This document shows positions 52,801-63,830 of a stretch of 64,000 bases of DNA, piece by piece. Numbering within the stretch: the first letter of the stretch is position 1; each line of letters opens with the position of its first letter. The notes below the pieces were generated by a model that was not told the origin of the DNA, searched no databases, and saw nothing but the letters and a program-made list of their open reading frames with translations. Location of the stretch: NCBI GenBank assembly GCA_034440575.1, contig JAOTOL010001645.1:2847501-2911500 (forward strand). The letters run 5' to 3'. The translations under genes and the position numbers were made by a program. This DNA is from Imbricaverruca yamaguchii (Eukaryota; Arthropoda; Thecostraca; Neoverrucidae).

Positions 52801-55800
52801 TAGACGGATGGTAGGACATTGCCATAGCTGCCAGGCATATCTTTGCTGACATTTCACCTTCCTTTTGTCAAAATAAGTACATCTAATATGGTGAAAGATG
52901 AGAAAATATAGCCTAATATCACCTAGCAATGCTTCTATGGTCTAAGACAAGGTGCTTCTTCCACTCCATCCCAGCCTCCATGAGTTTGTTAGCTTTAGCA
53001 CGAGGGGAGATGGAATACTCCATAGAAGCACCTATCACTATCATTCATCACGGAATTGTCACCCAGCAAACTGTGTCAGCATCTAACCCTGTCATCCACA
53101 AGTAATGAAAAACACGAGGCAGTGGTGGGAATGGCCAAGTGGTTAAGGTGTTCAGCTCTGGGTATCAAAGGTCCCGGGTTCAACACTCGCACCCCTCAGG
53201 ACATCTAATACCGCTGCCCACCGGCGAGACAGTGTGGACGGCGCCATAAGCCATGTTCGTGCATAAAGTGCGTCGCGAAACACTCAATAGACAATAACCA
53301 CAAGGTCGGGCTCATGTGTCAGTCAGAAAGCATGAGTTGACTTACCGATCTTTACAGCTGATGTGGTTCTCTTCACAAAATCATCCCTCCCGGGCGTGTA
53401 CTCGCTGAGCTCCTGCTTTTTTGTGTCAATCAGAAATAGGGTGAATGCTGGAAAGACGAGTGTGCTATCGTTAAACTGATGCCAGGTCATGCTAAAGCCG
53501 TCACTTCATCTTCCTACAGCGTGCAACGGACTTGATGTCAGCCTCAGCACTGAGACCCAGAGGCTGACCCATAGCTGCATACACACTGCCGCGTTCGCGA
53601 CCGATCACTTCGCCTGAGGAAATACACACGTAGTGAGGGCCAAATCCACAACGATACCAATCAAAAGTGTGACGTTGCCACATTACTGACCTCACGGGCT
53701 CTACGGGCCCCACGGGCCCCACAGACTGCACCGATCTCACCGACTCACGGACAGAGGTGAGATTCATACTCTTACACATCATCTGCATGAACGACACAGA
53801 TATGCATCAGAAAGAGGACACGCTGAACTCAGCGCACATTCAGGGAAACATGAAAAAAAAAACAAGTAGTTTCTGGTACGTAGCCAAGATATTCTAACCG
53901 ACCTGGACCCTCGGAACTCACTGAAAACCAATGAAGAACATGCACTGTATCTATTCCATCGGTGTACGATTTAGGAGCTCCGGTGGACGTAGTATTATAC
54001 TATAGAGCGAACGTTTGCACATTGAATACTGATATGAACCTAGTCGTAAACCAACAGTATTTGCACAACTGTGTTGAGAGCCAATGGCTCCTTGTCCGCA
54101 CGTTTTTCTTAACATTTGTAACATAAGGGCGTTATGTACTGGCTGAACTACTGCCGACTAGAAAAGCCGCGACGTCTTTTCTCAGCCGTCACCTGCTGAT
54201 GCCGGTACCCCACCCACACGGAGCAGCGAGGGACGTGCCACTGTGGCCGACACGGCCCTCCATTGCAGCCGGCCGTGGCTCACCGTCTGCGTGCACGGCG
54301 ACGGCGGCCAGTCTCATCAGCTGGTGCAGCAGGCGGGGAGTGTGCTCCGGCTCGGCAATCTCGTCCAGCAGCCGGCGTCGCAGCACCTCCACCTGCCGCT
54401 CGCTGTACATGCTCACCTCTGCCAGCTCGTGGGATCTCACCGCGCCGGACGTTTTGGTCGTCAGCCAGTCCTGCCGGGGCACGGCATAATGTGGACGTCA
54501 GTGTGAGGTACGACAGGATGGGAATGGTAGTGTGGAACGGTACAGAGGAGACGGTGGTGACGGGAACGGCAGTGAGGACGATGGTGCCTGGGCGCGGCAC
54601 AGTGGGAACAGTGGTGTCCGGGCACGGCATAGTGGGGGCAGTGGTGTCAGACAATGCGCAGTGAGGACGGTGGTGTGAAGCACGGTATAGTGGGCAGGGG
54701 CGTCGCCACCGGGGGGCAGAGGGGGCAATTGCCCCCCTGCCGTGAGACCGGGCCCCCCCCCCATGAAATTTGAGGAGGCCCCCAGGACGAAAACGAAACA
54801 CCAGGAAGAAAAGGAGGCCCTCTAGGACAAAAAGGAGGCCCTCCAGGACGAAAAGGAGGCCCTCCAGCCCTCAGTTTCCCATTCCCGAACCATACTAAGG
54901 GCCTGAAAACAATACGAGGCCCTAACACAATGGAGGCCCCGTTTCGGGGAGCAGGAGGCCCCCTTTCGATCTCGCCCCCCCCCCCTGGAAGAATTTCGTG
55001 GCGACGCCACTGATAGTGGGGACGTCGGTGCGGGGCACAACGTGGTATGGATGGTGGTACCAGGGCACACTACAGTGGGAACAGTGGTGCCAGGCACGGC
55101 GTAGAGAGGTCGGTGGTGTGAGGCACGGTATAGCGGGAGCGTTGGGGTGCCAGGCACGGCGCAGTAGGGACGGTGGTGACGATATTCGCGACAACAACCT
55201 GTCATGGCGTGTTCGTTTAAACTGGCCTGGCACATCAGGTTATCGGACACCATGCATCTAAATCGGCCCTATAATCCAGTTTGCACACACCTGGGCTGCA
55301 TCGGTCTATCGTCTCCTGACAAGACAAGGTTCGAGTAGCTACACGCCACAGTGATCACGTTTAGACCCTGGTTACGTCGGCCAGTTAGCAACTAGCGCGA
55401 TGAGGTCGGAGCCGACGTTCAGTGGGACCATGGGCGGATCATCACCAGCCAGGTTGTTACAGATTTTGAAGGTGCTGGCACCTGGATAGGTCGGAGCCAA
55501 AAGTGTGTGCTGCAAAACGGGCTAAGCAATTACATTATCGGAAAGCCAGCGTTGCAGTTCTAAAGCAGCCGCTGTGCTTGCCTGCCTGCTGCATCATTCA
55601 CCGGCGCCGGAGCATGAGCCACCAGCTCAACTCACTGCTAAAAATACATCGCTGAAATATATTCTACGATTGGCTGGTCGGCTAAGCGAATGCTCAACGC
55701 CATTTCCCAGGCATGAATGTTCAAGAGTGAAGTCATTCCATGATATATTGTGATTAAATTTACAATGAATATGGCTATATGCAATAATTTCAACCAATTA

Positions 55801-57078
55801 AAATAGTCCATCCTGTGTAGATATGCAAACAATACGTGATGGGATGCAGCCTGTATTATGGAAGTAGTGTCTGGCTTAAATACAACTTACGATATTACAA
55901 ATGTAGGTCATCTTCTCACCTCAAGGTAAGCATATCCACGTATTCCTCCACGTAGTAATTAAGGACGTCGGGGCTAGCACTAAAAGTTGACAAATTCAAG
56001 AAATGCAAACGATACATGATGGGATGTAGCATGAATTATGGAAGTAAAGTGTCTGGCTTAAATACAACTTACGATAATATAACAAATGTATGCCATTTTC
56101 TCACCTTCAGGGTAGGCACATCGACGTAATCCTCCACGTAGTGATTAAGGACGTCGGGATTAGCATTCAAAAATTGGAATACTTCATCCTTGGTTATAGC
56201 GTTGAAGTGAACTGAAAACGAGAAACTATGTGAAGTAGATATCGAGTCAAGTCATTCACAATTGGTTGATGCCCCAAATGATCTAATATAACACCAATAC
56301 CAGCCATGGCAAAGAAGTCAGAGCGTTGTATATCCCTGGGACAGATAAACCTATCGAAGCATTGAGAAGCACGAACTCGCATGCTGTTGTACATGCATAG
56401 TGAAATCACGATGCAACTTGCTATGCAGTTGCTGCTGCTGAAACACAAGTAACCAAACAACCGAAAAGCTGCATGACCGACGCAGTCGATGCGCGCCTAA
56501 ACTCCAAGCACCGAAAACCTGATCAACTGGAGCCCAAGCACCACGGAGTCAGATGCCCAAATCACGAAGAGGACATCAGCACATGTGATTCCACACAGAA
56601 CTAGACAGCGCAAATAGCCAAGCATGCGCATCGCAGTTGTTCCCTGAATGTCTCCATTTCCTCAGTGAATTACACGGGAGTGGCTTTCAGGTTAACCACT
56701 CCCGTGTAATTCGCCTAGGTGTAACACAGCCATGCATCCAGTCCGGTGACAGCGGCGGAAGCCCTCTGCAACACCTGCCGACGCGAGCGGTCCCAGACTG
56801 GCGCTGTGCATCGGGGTGCTGTCCGCTGGCCGCGGCGTCCTGCGGCGCAGGCTGTGCGACAGACGACGCACGGCGCCGCGCGCCGTGTCCGCCACGGAGC
56901 CGCTCGGGCAGAGCGACGGCGGCGACGGCTGCGGATCGCTGCCGACCGGCGTCGACTCGGTCTCCAGCTGACTGCGCGACGCCAGCGGCCGCTGCGGCTC
57001 CATGTCGCGCCGCAAGAGCTGCAGCGACTGGCCCGACTGCCGCAGGTGGTTGCTGCCGCGTTGCGACCGCGAGTACAT
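32766..57078 (-). CDS. PDE10A: PDE10-type dual-GAF 3',5'-cyclic-nucleotide phosphodiesterase, 17 coding exons
   Basis: Exons in transcript order: 57078-56775, 56211-56105, 54470-54284, 53447-53346, 52655-52540, 52222-52076, 51782-51573, 49004-48897, 48487-48355, 48139-48033, 44538-44384, 41891-41660, 41239-41036, 40278-40153, 38185-38078, 34588-34419, 32910-32766 (stop TGA). Sum 2661 nt, about 886 aa. Layout: disordered basic N-terminus (1-101), a PDE10-style NPDVLNHYVEDYVDVPTLK helix, GAF-A (about 150-320), GAF-B (about 330-505) with NKIGGDFFTASDE fitting the NKxnFx3DE signature, then the HD-type catalytic domain. Metal and substrate residues seen: H609/H613 in YHNCTH, HDADHRG (647-653), D757 in TSCDLS, purine-clamp Q809 and F812 in DQVNF. 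Residue matches favour PDE10 over PDE2, 5 and 11. Known role: hydrolyses cAMP/cGMP in the cytosol. Uncertain points: the first exon and start (Met at 57078 in good Kozak context; the frame continues open to an acceptor at about 57213), the 44384 donor, and the 40153/38185 junction. Confidence 0.93.
32975..33160. repeat. Degenerate AAATGTACGTA-type repeat in PDE10 intron 16
   Basis: Scattered CAAATGTACGTA, GTAAACGTAAGT and AATGTACATGTGCGCA motifs at roughly 18-25 bp spacing resemble the much longer array at 43.7-44.3 kb. Confidence 0.6.
33231..33389 (+). mobile_element. tRNA-derived SINE, older copy
   Basis: Same head (GGGACGAGTAGTCTGGGAG), core (CGGCCAATCGGCGTGAG) and tail (CAAAACCAATAACAAAC) as the SINE at 13822, but more diverged. 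No clear target duplication. Confidence 0.88.
33390..34418. other. PDE10 intron 16, no further feature recognised
   Basis: A 78-residue plus-strand frame (33634-33870) has a hydrophobic middle but no family resemblance. Nothing else supported. Confidence 0.4.
34895..35080. repeat. Degenerate ~24-bp array in PDE10 intron 15
   Basis: Units of GACACCCGCTGCCACCCAGT plus CACA recur about seven times with substitutions and small deletions. Immediately followed by a SINE-tail module (35079-35130) and a full SINE. Confidence 0.85.
35079..35130 (+). mobile_element. Short SINE-tail fragment
   Basis: GCTGTATGACCAACGCAGTC then GATACGCCCGTAAGCCC and AAACAACCAACC, the same module as at 14.97 kb on the other strand. 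Confidence 0.7.
35164..35326 (+). mobile_element. tRNA-derived SINE with 15-bp target duplication
   Basis: Head GGGGACGAGTGGCCTAGGGG, B-box-like GAGTTCGAGTC, core CCCGCGACCAATCTGCG, tail CGTAAAACCAATAACCAAC. Perfect CAGACACACAATGTC copies flank it at 35149-35163 and 35327-35341. Confidence 0.94.
36841..37669. mobile_element. piggyBac-like non-autonomous element(s) with TTAA targets
   Basis: A 649-bp element at 37021-37669 begins CCCTCGCACACCTGAGG and ends CCGTGCGAGGG, with TTAA on both outer sides (37017-37020 and 37670-37673). Long imperfect terminal inverted repeats include CGCGGCAG and GCTGAAATTTGG. A second left end, TTAA then CCCTCGCACGGCTGG, lies at 36837-36855, 180 bp outside the first, so a nested or partly duplicated copy is present. 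TTAA targets with CCC...GGG ends are the piggyBac pattern. No transposase frame survives. Confidence 0.85.
38190..38300. repeat. Degenerate GGGTCATACTG repeat next to the PDE10 exon 15 acceptor
   Basis: GGGTCATACTGG, GGTCATATTGG, GGTCATCACTG, GATCACACTTGG and GGTCATAGTGTGG follow one another beginning about 25 bp from the exon 38185 acceptor. Confidence 0.6.
38500..38800 (+). repeat. Interspersed repeat copy
   Basis: Homologous to 7.93-8.30 kb and, inverted, to 8.92-9.22 kb. It contains AATACACGAACATTTCGCAA and GAAATGACACTAATTCC. Confidence 0.6.
38801..40150. other. PDE10 intron 14, no further feature recognised
   Basis: Short open frames (for example 39301-39585) show no domain. A C10 run is present at about 39862. 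Nothing else supported. Confidence 0.4.
40497..41030. repeat. Degenerate (TCTG)n tract at the PDE10 exon 13 donor
   Basis: More than 500 bp of TGTCTGTCTG-like sequence with a pure (GT)n/(GC)n core near 40801-40850, stopping a few bases from the donor of exon 41036-41239. The 306-residue plus-strand frame across it is low complexity and is rejected as a gene. Confidence 0.9.
41928..42270. repeat. Two adjoining degenerate arrays upstream of PDE10 exon 12
   Basis: About 41928-42020: ~20-bp units of AATAGTGACACTGCCGGTC, ending roughly 36 bp from the exon 12 acceptor. About 42040-42270: ~41-bp units with GATAAACTCAGGG and TACTGAAAGGGA motifs. The rest of this intron up to 43.7 kb shows no further feature. 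Confidence 0.75.
43715..44330. repeat. Inverted array of ~18-20-bp ACGTA-rich units
   Basis: About 43725-43930 reads CAAATGTACGTAxGGC-type units. About 44025-44330 reads the reverse complement, TACGTACATTTGCGCT-type units. The two halves face each other across about 90 bp and could fold into a very long imperfect hairpin. It ends about 50 bp from the donor of PDE10 exon 11. Confidence 0.9.
44515..45900 (-). repeat. ~71-bp array (19-20 units) derived from the PDE10 exon 11 acceptor and 5' coding end
   Basis: On the minus strand each unit reads CACCCCCAG|GAGCACCAG and continues to code-like EHQLGVCQDMLQYRLT, then TGTGTATCTCCACCCCACC. The functional exon (from 44538) is the last unit and encodes EHQFDICQDMLYFHST. 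Variant units carrying GGAGTGTTCCTGGGTGGGG occur at positions 6, 9, 13 and 17 of the array, so blocks of 3-4 units have been amplified. Long plus-strand frames of 454 and 458 residues are periodicity effects. Confidence 0.94.
46250..47620 (+). pseudogene. Decayed LINE reverse transcriptase, 3' part
   Basis: Broken plus-strand frames read in RT order. VHDIKL near 46.54 kb sits where a family would have the (F/Y)ADD catalytic box, so the second aspartate is lost. TYTIEGNELP and DKNRRVGF follow near 46.7 kb. Then YCAYVRPHLEYCIQAWSP, FEKVQKRATKMINGI and YEERLKKLNVF lie at 46.95-47.24 kb, followed by RYRMLRGDPIEVFKFVHG and the FxxRVVxxWNxLP-like end at 47.4 kb. The pattern is that of CR1/L2-like non-LTR elements. 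The 3' tail has TTTATGTCTCTATGTC. It lies antisense in PDE10 intron 10. Confidence 0.85.
49757..50105 (-). other. Unrecognised open frame in PDE10 intron 7
   Basis: About 107 codons without a stop. Methionine at 50008 (MYSGWIQFRTDEDAEELAYM), continuing MKDELNENPQGG and KLYVDNLNGEAAFFFQKPK. Composition is protein-like (mixed acidic and aromatic residues, not periodic). Family not recognised. It could be part of a transposon, a processed pseudogene or an exon of an unrecognised gene. A T-rich run (a plus-strand T10) lies about 115 bp upstream. Confidence 0.3.
50106..51572. other. PDE10 intron 7, remainder
   Basis: Includes a possible TATA-type promoter at about 50495 (ATAAAAGC) followed by GC-rich sequence to 50.75 kb, LTR-like but without confirmed ends. 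The rest shows no recognisable feature. Confidence 0.35.
52017..52108 (-). repeat. 54-bp tandem duplication of the PDE10 exon 6 end and donor
   Basis: On the minus strand, GGTATCGGCA-type sequence plus ATAGAG|GTGAGT at 52022 repeats the authentic ATAGAG|GTGGGT at 52076, exactly 54 bp away. The sequence between stays open in frame (18 codons). Confidence 0.85.
52335..52575 (-). repeat. Degenerate array spanning the PDE10 exon 5 donor
   Basis: On the minus strand, TCGGAGAAG|GTGTGTGACCTC at the real donor (52540) recurs as TCGGAGGAGGTGTGTGACCTC and as partial GGTGTGTGACCTCCTCG copies further into the intron, with GGGCTCGG-CC linkers. Confidence 0.75.
53127..53310 (+). mobile_element. Second tRNA-derived SINE family (Leu/Ser-like head)
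   Basis: Head GGGAATGGCCAAGTGGTTAA fits a type-II tRNA A box, and CCCGGGTTCAACACTCGC a B box. The body CCACCGGCGAGACAGTG is followed by a tail ending CAATAGACAATAACCAC. It differs from the ACGAG-type SINE. No clear target duplication. Confidence 0.75.
54471..55180. repeat. ~33-bp minisatellite starting at the PDE10 exon 3 acceptor, interrupted by a hAT element
   Basis: Units such as GGCACGGCATAGTGGGAACA then GTGGTGCC begin at the acceptor (on the plus strand CTGCCGGGGCACGGCATAAT) and continue on both sides of the element at 54695-55012. About 12 units are recognisable. Confidence 0.85.
54695..55012. mobile_element. Non-autonomous hAT-type element with perfect 8-bp target duplication
   Basis: 318 bp with termini CAGGGGCGTCGCCAC and GTGGCGACGCCACTG, flanked by ATAGTGGG at 54687-54694 and 55013-55020. 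The interior has ~24-bp repeats of GAGGCCCTCCAGGACGAAAA and C/G homopolymers. An 8-bp duplication and CAG..CTG ends are typical of hAT. Confidence 0.92.
55826..56211 (-). repeat. ~180-bp tandem duplication including most of PDE10 exon 2
   Basis: Two copies, 55826-56000 and 56005-56190, share GTGTCTGGCTTAAATACAAC and the exon text. The functional copy (56211-56105) encodes NPDVLNHYVEDYVDVPTLK. The second encodes SPDVLNYYVEEYVDMLTL, followed by a GTGAGAAG donor, but it lacks the matching upstream part and acceptor phase. Confidence 0.85.
56465..56515 (+). mobile_element. Short SINE-tail fragment
   Basis: GCTGCATGACCGACGCAGTC then GATGCGCGCCTAAACTCC, the common ~45-bp module. Confidence 0.65.
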
Positions 57079-57213
57079 GGCGGCGCCCTGCGCCGTGTCT
57101 GCGGCAACGCCGGACACCATTGGTGGACGGGCGCGACTGAAGGAATCGAAATTGGCGATGCCGATTCGTGTCCTTCGCCGCACCGTGACGCACATACGAA
57201 ACAGGCATGCAAG

Positions 57214-58389
<1,176 letters not shown>

Positions 58390-58394
58390 ATTAA

Positions 58395-58476
58395 ATACAT
58401 ACATACATGCATGCATGCATGCATAGATACATCCATACATACATGCATGCATATATACATGCATCCATGCATACAT

Positions 58477-58534
<58 letters not shown>

Positions 58535-58686
58535 ACGCACACGCACACGCACACGCACACGCACACGCACACGCACACGCACACGCATACACACACACAC
58601 ACACACACACACAGACGCAGACGCAAACGCAGACGCAGACGCAGACGCACACACACCTACATACATGTATATATTTATATATATTT

Positions 58687-58740
<54 letters not shown>
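58395..58740. repeat. Compound microsatellite: (ACAT)n, (CA)n, (CACACG)n, (CAGACG)n, (TA)n
   Basis: Successive tracts of changing unit from about 58395 to 58740, running directly into the 3' tail of the minus-strand LINE fragment. Confidence 0.95.
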
Positions 58741-58743
<3 letters not shown>

Positions 58744-59206
58744 TAAAGACATAAAGAAATGGACATAAAAGATCCGTGCAACTATGAGCCACAAGTGCCC
58801 TTCTTGGTTGCACTGTGGACACTCAACCAGTTGCCCACGAAATCCGTCGATCAGCCCTCCCTGGAATAGTGAAAAGCAAGCCCTGTATTCTTATAATGAT
58901 TGTCTATGCTGTTTTTAAAGATGTTTAATGTGCTGCTACTGACTGATTTCTGGCAGCTGCTTCTAGTGTTCTATTGCCCTGCTGGTGAAGACAGACTGTC
59001 TTAACCTTGTCCTGCTGTGGTTAACTTTAATTTTGAATTGATGACCTCTAATTGCATTTTTTGTTAAATTGAAGCATTTCCCTGAGATATCCCTTCTCCA
59101 GACCACGGACAAATTTAAAGACCTCGATGAGATGTCCTCTCAGCCGTCTATATCTAAGTGAAACCATATTCAATTTCTTCAATCTTTCCTCATATGTCAG
59201 GTTGCT

Positions 59207-59243
<37 letters not shown>
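58741..59243 (-). mobile_element. 5'-truncated LINE copy with (TA)n at both ends
   Basis: Reverse complement matches the LINE at 47.19-47.62 kb, from CATATGAGGAAAGATTGAAG to CTCATAGTTG and the ATGTC-rich tail. It is truncated at about 59205 and followed by (TA)n. Confidence 0.9.
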
Positions 59244-59245
<2 letters not shown>

Positions 59246-59399
59246 CTGTACATAAATATTTTGCGCATAAAGACCTGCAATTAGTCCATGGATAAAAATG
59301 TTTACGAAAATTTAGGAAAAGTACAGGGAAGTTCACTACATGTCTCACATGCGCGAGAAAAAATCCTCAGGATCTTGATAACCTGTGGAAGCGCATTTG

Positions 59400-61800
59400 A
59401 CGGAATAGCTCTGATTGCGCGGATCAGGGGCGGATACAATTGGGCGCAGTGGGCATGTTACCCCATGGAAGGTGGTGCCCCTCCGGCCGGGAAAGGGCGT
59501 CCCTCTCTGGGAAGGCTCTCTAAGTGCACCCCGCTCGAATTTTTCAGCCAGAGGTGAACGTTTGAGAGGATAAGGCATCCCTCCGGGAAGGTCCGTGTGC
59601 ACCTCAACCCCAAAAAAATAATATCCAAAGCCGCGTCTCTAAGAGGAGAAAACGCCCCTCGGAAAGTCTTCAGTGCACCCCCTTTATTATTATCTTTTTT
59701 TTGCCAGGAACTTCCCTTTTAAGGTAGGCAAATTTGCAGTGTCAGGCATTTTTTGACTTTTTCATTTTTCACGATGCAATGTGCATGAATGTGGTTCACT
59801 TAATGCAACCGCTCATTTTCTCTGCAAATACGTACCTTTAAGTTGGGAAGCAAAATAACAGCCAAACAGGGGCTTGGAGTCAGGTAATGATACAAAATTA
59901 TTTATTCAAAATATAGAAAAAAAAACTTAATGCAACCTAACCTTCCATGCAAGGCAACTTCTATTTTAATGGGAAAATTTCGAACAATTTTTCATTAAAA
60001 AAAAATTAAATCCTAGCCTAGCCTGACCGGTTTTTAAGACAAACATTGGATTTTCACAAATTTACTCCCCAAAACTGTTCTAAATGTTTCCAACTGAAAG
60101 CGATTCTCACTTAACCCATCTGTCTGCTTCATGGAGGTGGTGTGTGAAAAACTTGTATCGTATATGTCCAAAGCTGAAATAATAGGTGCTGGAAGGCAAA
60201 GGTACTCCTCCAAGTCGGGGGCGGATCCAGTGTTTCTCATAGGAACGTAGGGGTCGCATATCCAGTGCGGCGCCACTGTGGAAGTACCCAGGTACTTCCA
60301 AGTAAGGAGCACCTTGGGCCTCTGGCTAAAAAATTTATCCATCCTTCCAAATGAGCGCCTTTTCCCCCTAAAGGGATGCTTCAGCTAAACAATTCGAGGG
60401 GTGCACTCGAGCCTTCCCGGATGGGCACCTTCGCTTCCAAGGGGGGCACACATGCTCCTAGCACCCCCTGTCTACTCTTCACGTACCTTCACAATAGCGC
60501 TTCTCTGGATATGCTCACCCCCCCCCCATCATTACGAGCCTTGGATCCGTCCCTGGAGCGGATGCCGCATCAGCTTTAAGATAAGATCACATAGACGCAT
60601 GACGTCGCCTTTTCCCCAACTTCAAAACTGGTTCTGTCGTGCCAACGAACGGTAGGTGCCAGTCTCATAACGGCTTCCATCACATGTCAGTGGGGGAAAT
60701 TTGAGTTTATCTCGGTTAGTATAAATATTACCTATCTACCTAATAGCATACCTGCCTCTCTGCTCATCCACTCACGACACAAGTAACTACCAGTACTTAC
60801 CCGACATATCAGAGTCGACCAGAAAACGTCCATTGCACTATTGAATTGCTATTTTGACCTATAATACCCACTGACGACTGGCTAGAGGTGTTATTCCTGC
60901 AAACGAAAATGATGACCCACAAAGGTAAACTACCTACCTACCAAGGAAAATGGCCAAATAAAGTTGATACAAAACAAATGAGCACAAAGCACGAACACAA
61001 ATATTTCAGTAAGGAAAACACCAAGTGCAGGTCAAGTAAACAAGCAGCAAGAACAAAATTAATAAATATCGGCGAAATAATTATACACTAACAACTCAAA
61101 CTTGGCGCGCATTGAATCAGCTGATGCAGCAGAAGCCAAAAGACTTTGCTATCGGAACAGTTCGATATTCTCTATAAAGCTTTCTCAGCACCAATCAAAG
61201 CCTGCAACGTCACAGGAAACCTCATTATTGTGATATTTAGTCCGGAGAAGTGGCAGCAGCGCAACCAATAGACCGAGAACCCGTACCCCGAAATAAAAAA
61301 ATAAATAAGATAACACAAGAAAGCTGGAGATTTTCACCACGCAAACCACCCGCACTTTTTTACGCGCTTTGCGCGCTGAAACATTTACCAGTTTCGTTAC
61401 ATTTGGTTTAGTATGGCCCCTCATTGAGAACGTATGCTCCCTCTCGTTTGTTGCCGTGGCAATACCAGAGGCGCGGCCAAGGGAAACTGAGGAGCCCCAC
61501 CTTGGAGTCAACTAGATCACACAAAATATGTTAATTTGCATGACGTCAAACGAAAAAACTTGGGGGTACGTGCTACACATCCAACACATTGTGTCCTTTT
61601 GACGGGAAAAGGTCCCTTTCGAAGGGCTCCAGTGCACCCCTTCCACCGCTTGACGTGGTTTTCAGCCAAAGGCGCCCCTCTCAGAAGAAAAAGCGGCCTC
61701 CCAGTATGCTCCTGCCCTACCCCCGCTCAGCGAATTCTCAGCCGGTTCGAGGAAATGGCGCCCTCCAGATGAGTGAGATAGCTCCAGGTTGCAGATTCTC
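59400..61800. mobile_element. Cluster of decayed GGGGCGGATCCAG-type DNA transposon fragments
   Basis: CAGGGGCGGATACAATTGGG at about 59427, CGGGGGCGGATCCAG at 60216-60230, and the inverted TTGGATCCGTCCCTG at 60541-60555 are typical hAT-like ends. The last two could bound one ~340-bp element. Related GTGCACCCC and GGCGCCCCTCTCAGA motifs recur at about 59.5, 59.67, 60.4 and 61.65 kb. No transposase frame. Confidence 0.55.
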
Positions 61801-63580
61801 CAGGTGCAATTTCAGTAGTGTGAGATAGCTCATCAAATGATGCTAAAAGGAAAGCCTTCTAACAGGGTTGGGGAGTTAGGGTTGAAATCCGGTGACTCAG
61901 AAACGATTGTGGTAGATTGGACCCTCCACGGGATAATTAATGTGGTCATTAATTATTGTATTTCAAAGAAATGGCCCTGTGGAAAAAATAGTGGTTGAGA
62001 TCCGGGGACTTTTTCAAATGGGAAAGGTGAACTCCCTCCAAATGGGTTTCCCCACGCCTAATGAAAACCCTAGGTATATCACTGCCCCAGTACACGGACG
62101 ACACGTCCAGATTCGACAAAGCAATAAAATACATGATTCCAATACATCTTTCATGCAGCTGATCTGGCATTTATAAAGACGCCACGACTCAGTTCCTCAT
62201 TATATTTCACCGTCACATGCATACATATTTCCAAAAGCAATCCAGCTAATAATGCTCAATATAACACCAAGCCTGTGATTATTAGCCGAAAAGAAGGCAT
62301 ATTATAAACTACTTGGATTGCCAGCAGTAGCCGAATCCACACGAATCTCACTAACAAATGATTTCCCGGCAGAACAAAAATTAAATTTCTAAAAAAAGAC
62401 AACTGATCGCTTTCAGAATGTCCCGGGTCTGCAACACGTATTGATAATCGATATCTACGCTAGCAACATCATAACCTATGCGCACATTCGCAACATGAGG
62501 GTCGTAATGGACCGGCACCTAACCTCCAAACGGCACGTCGACCAACGTACGCACAGCCAACATTGGTCCTCTTGTGACGCCATGGCGCCACTATAGCGCA
62601 CACATCTGTGCCATCACAATTCAGGTACTCAATATTCCATATCTGATTCCATATCCGATTCCATATCTGATTCCTTCATGTGAAAATTCTGACTAAATTC
62701 AGAATAAATGAAGTTACCAATGATGGAGGCTTCATATGTTCATACCTCACCCAATCCATGTGGACACGCCCAATGTCTTCATATGTTCGGCCTTACAAAA
62801 AATGTTCAGTAACCTACACTCATGTGGTTATCCTACTGCTTTTCCCGCGAGCTTTCAGGGTATTTGCTCTTGAGCATTGCAGGAGCGTTGGAAGAGAGCT
62901 TGAATGTAAGCACCAAGAGTGTATTATTTAATAGTTTGTGAAATATATTCCAAATGATGTCATGTGTATGCATTGTGGGGCAAGTGATGGCACACACAAG
63001 CAGAATGTATAATTCTGGATGGGGGGGGGGGGGATTTCAAAGTATTGTTCTCCGATTAAAAAACTCCTTAGATTTTAACCGCTAGCATTTGCCGGGTCTG
63101 CTCAAGACAATATGTATGCCACGAAATGTATTGCGATCTTGAGAAAACGTAATTTAGGTGGAAAATACTGGGAAAATATGCCTACATGGGGGGGGGGTTC
63201 GCATGGCAGTGTAAAATAATGTTTTTTTTTGCTAGGTGCGAGATGTTGAAACGGGTACAGGATGTCGAACCTCGGAATGAAACCGATATTCTCAACATGC
63301 CTTTTGGGTCCAGGAAGCTAAATTGTGATCTAATTGTGTGCCTACATGCGCGCTCTCTTCTTTTGTTTTGCGATACCTACGTCAGGGTTACTATATTAAC
63401 AACAACGATAAAAAGTACCCATTGGAAATGAGTAATTAGTAAACTGGTAATGTGTAATAGACCATAGGCAATCCCCATACCTCGAATTGTGCTACGAGAT
63501 ATTCGTGTATCATGACCCTTGATGATGAGTATAAGCATGGTCCTTATAAACGAGATACTATCAGGATCATGGCAACGTCC
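61801..63580. other. Intergenic, no gene recognised
   Basis: Holds a 12-bp tandem (CATATCTGATTC) at about 62634-62675, G homopolymers near 63.02 and 63.19 kb, and at 63.22-63.30 kb a stretch (GCTAGGTGCGAGATGTTGAA) related to the repeat end at 8.95 kb. No coding region supported. Confidence 0.5.
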
Positions 63581-63589
63581 GACAGCCCT

Positions 63590-63830
63590 TTAGCACAGAT
63601 CGGCACGCCTGGAAGCTCTGTAGAGCAAAGCGGCAAGCCTGGTAGCTGTGTACAGCCTGGCGGCAGGCCTGGTAGCTGTGTACAGCGAAGCCGCACGCCT
63701 GGCAACTCTGTAGAGCAGAACGGAAAGCCTGGCAGCGGTGTAGAGTGGCATGCCTGGAAGCTCTGCAGAGCTGAGCGGCACACTTGGAATCTCTGTAGCG
63801 TGGAATTGCTACGATCGGGACGCTTGGTAG
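63590..63830. repeat. 30-bp minisatellite near the window end
   Basis: Seven or so units of CGGCACGCCTGGAAGCTCTG plus TAGAGCAAAG. Being a multiple of 3 it keeps a frame with 10-residue GTPGSSVEQS-like repeats open inside a 142-residue frame (63512-63940). It could be coding, but no exon or family signal supports that. Confidence 0.85.
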
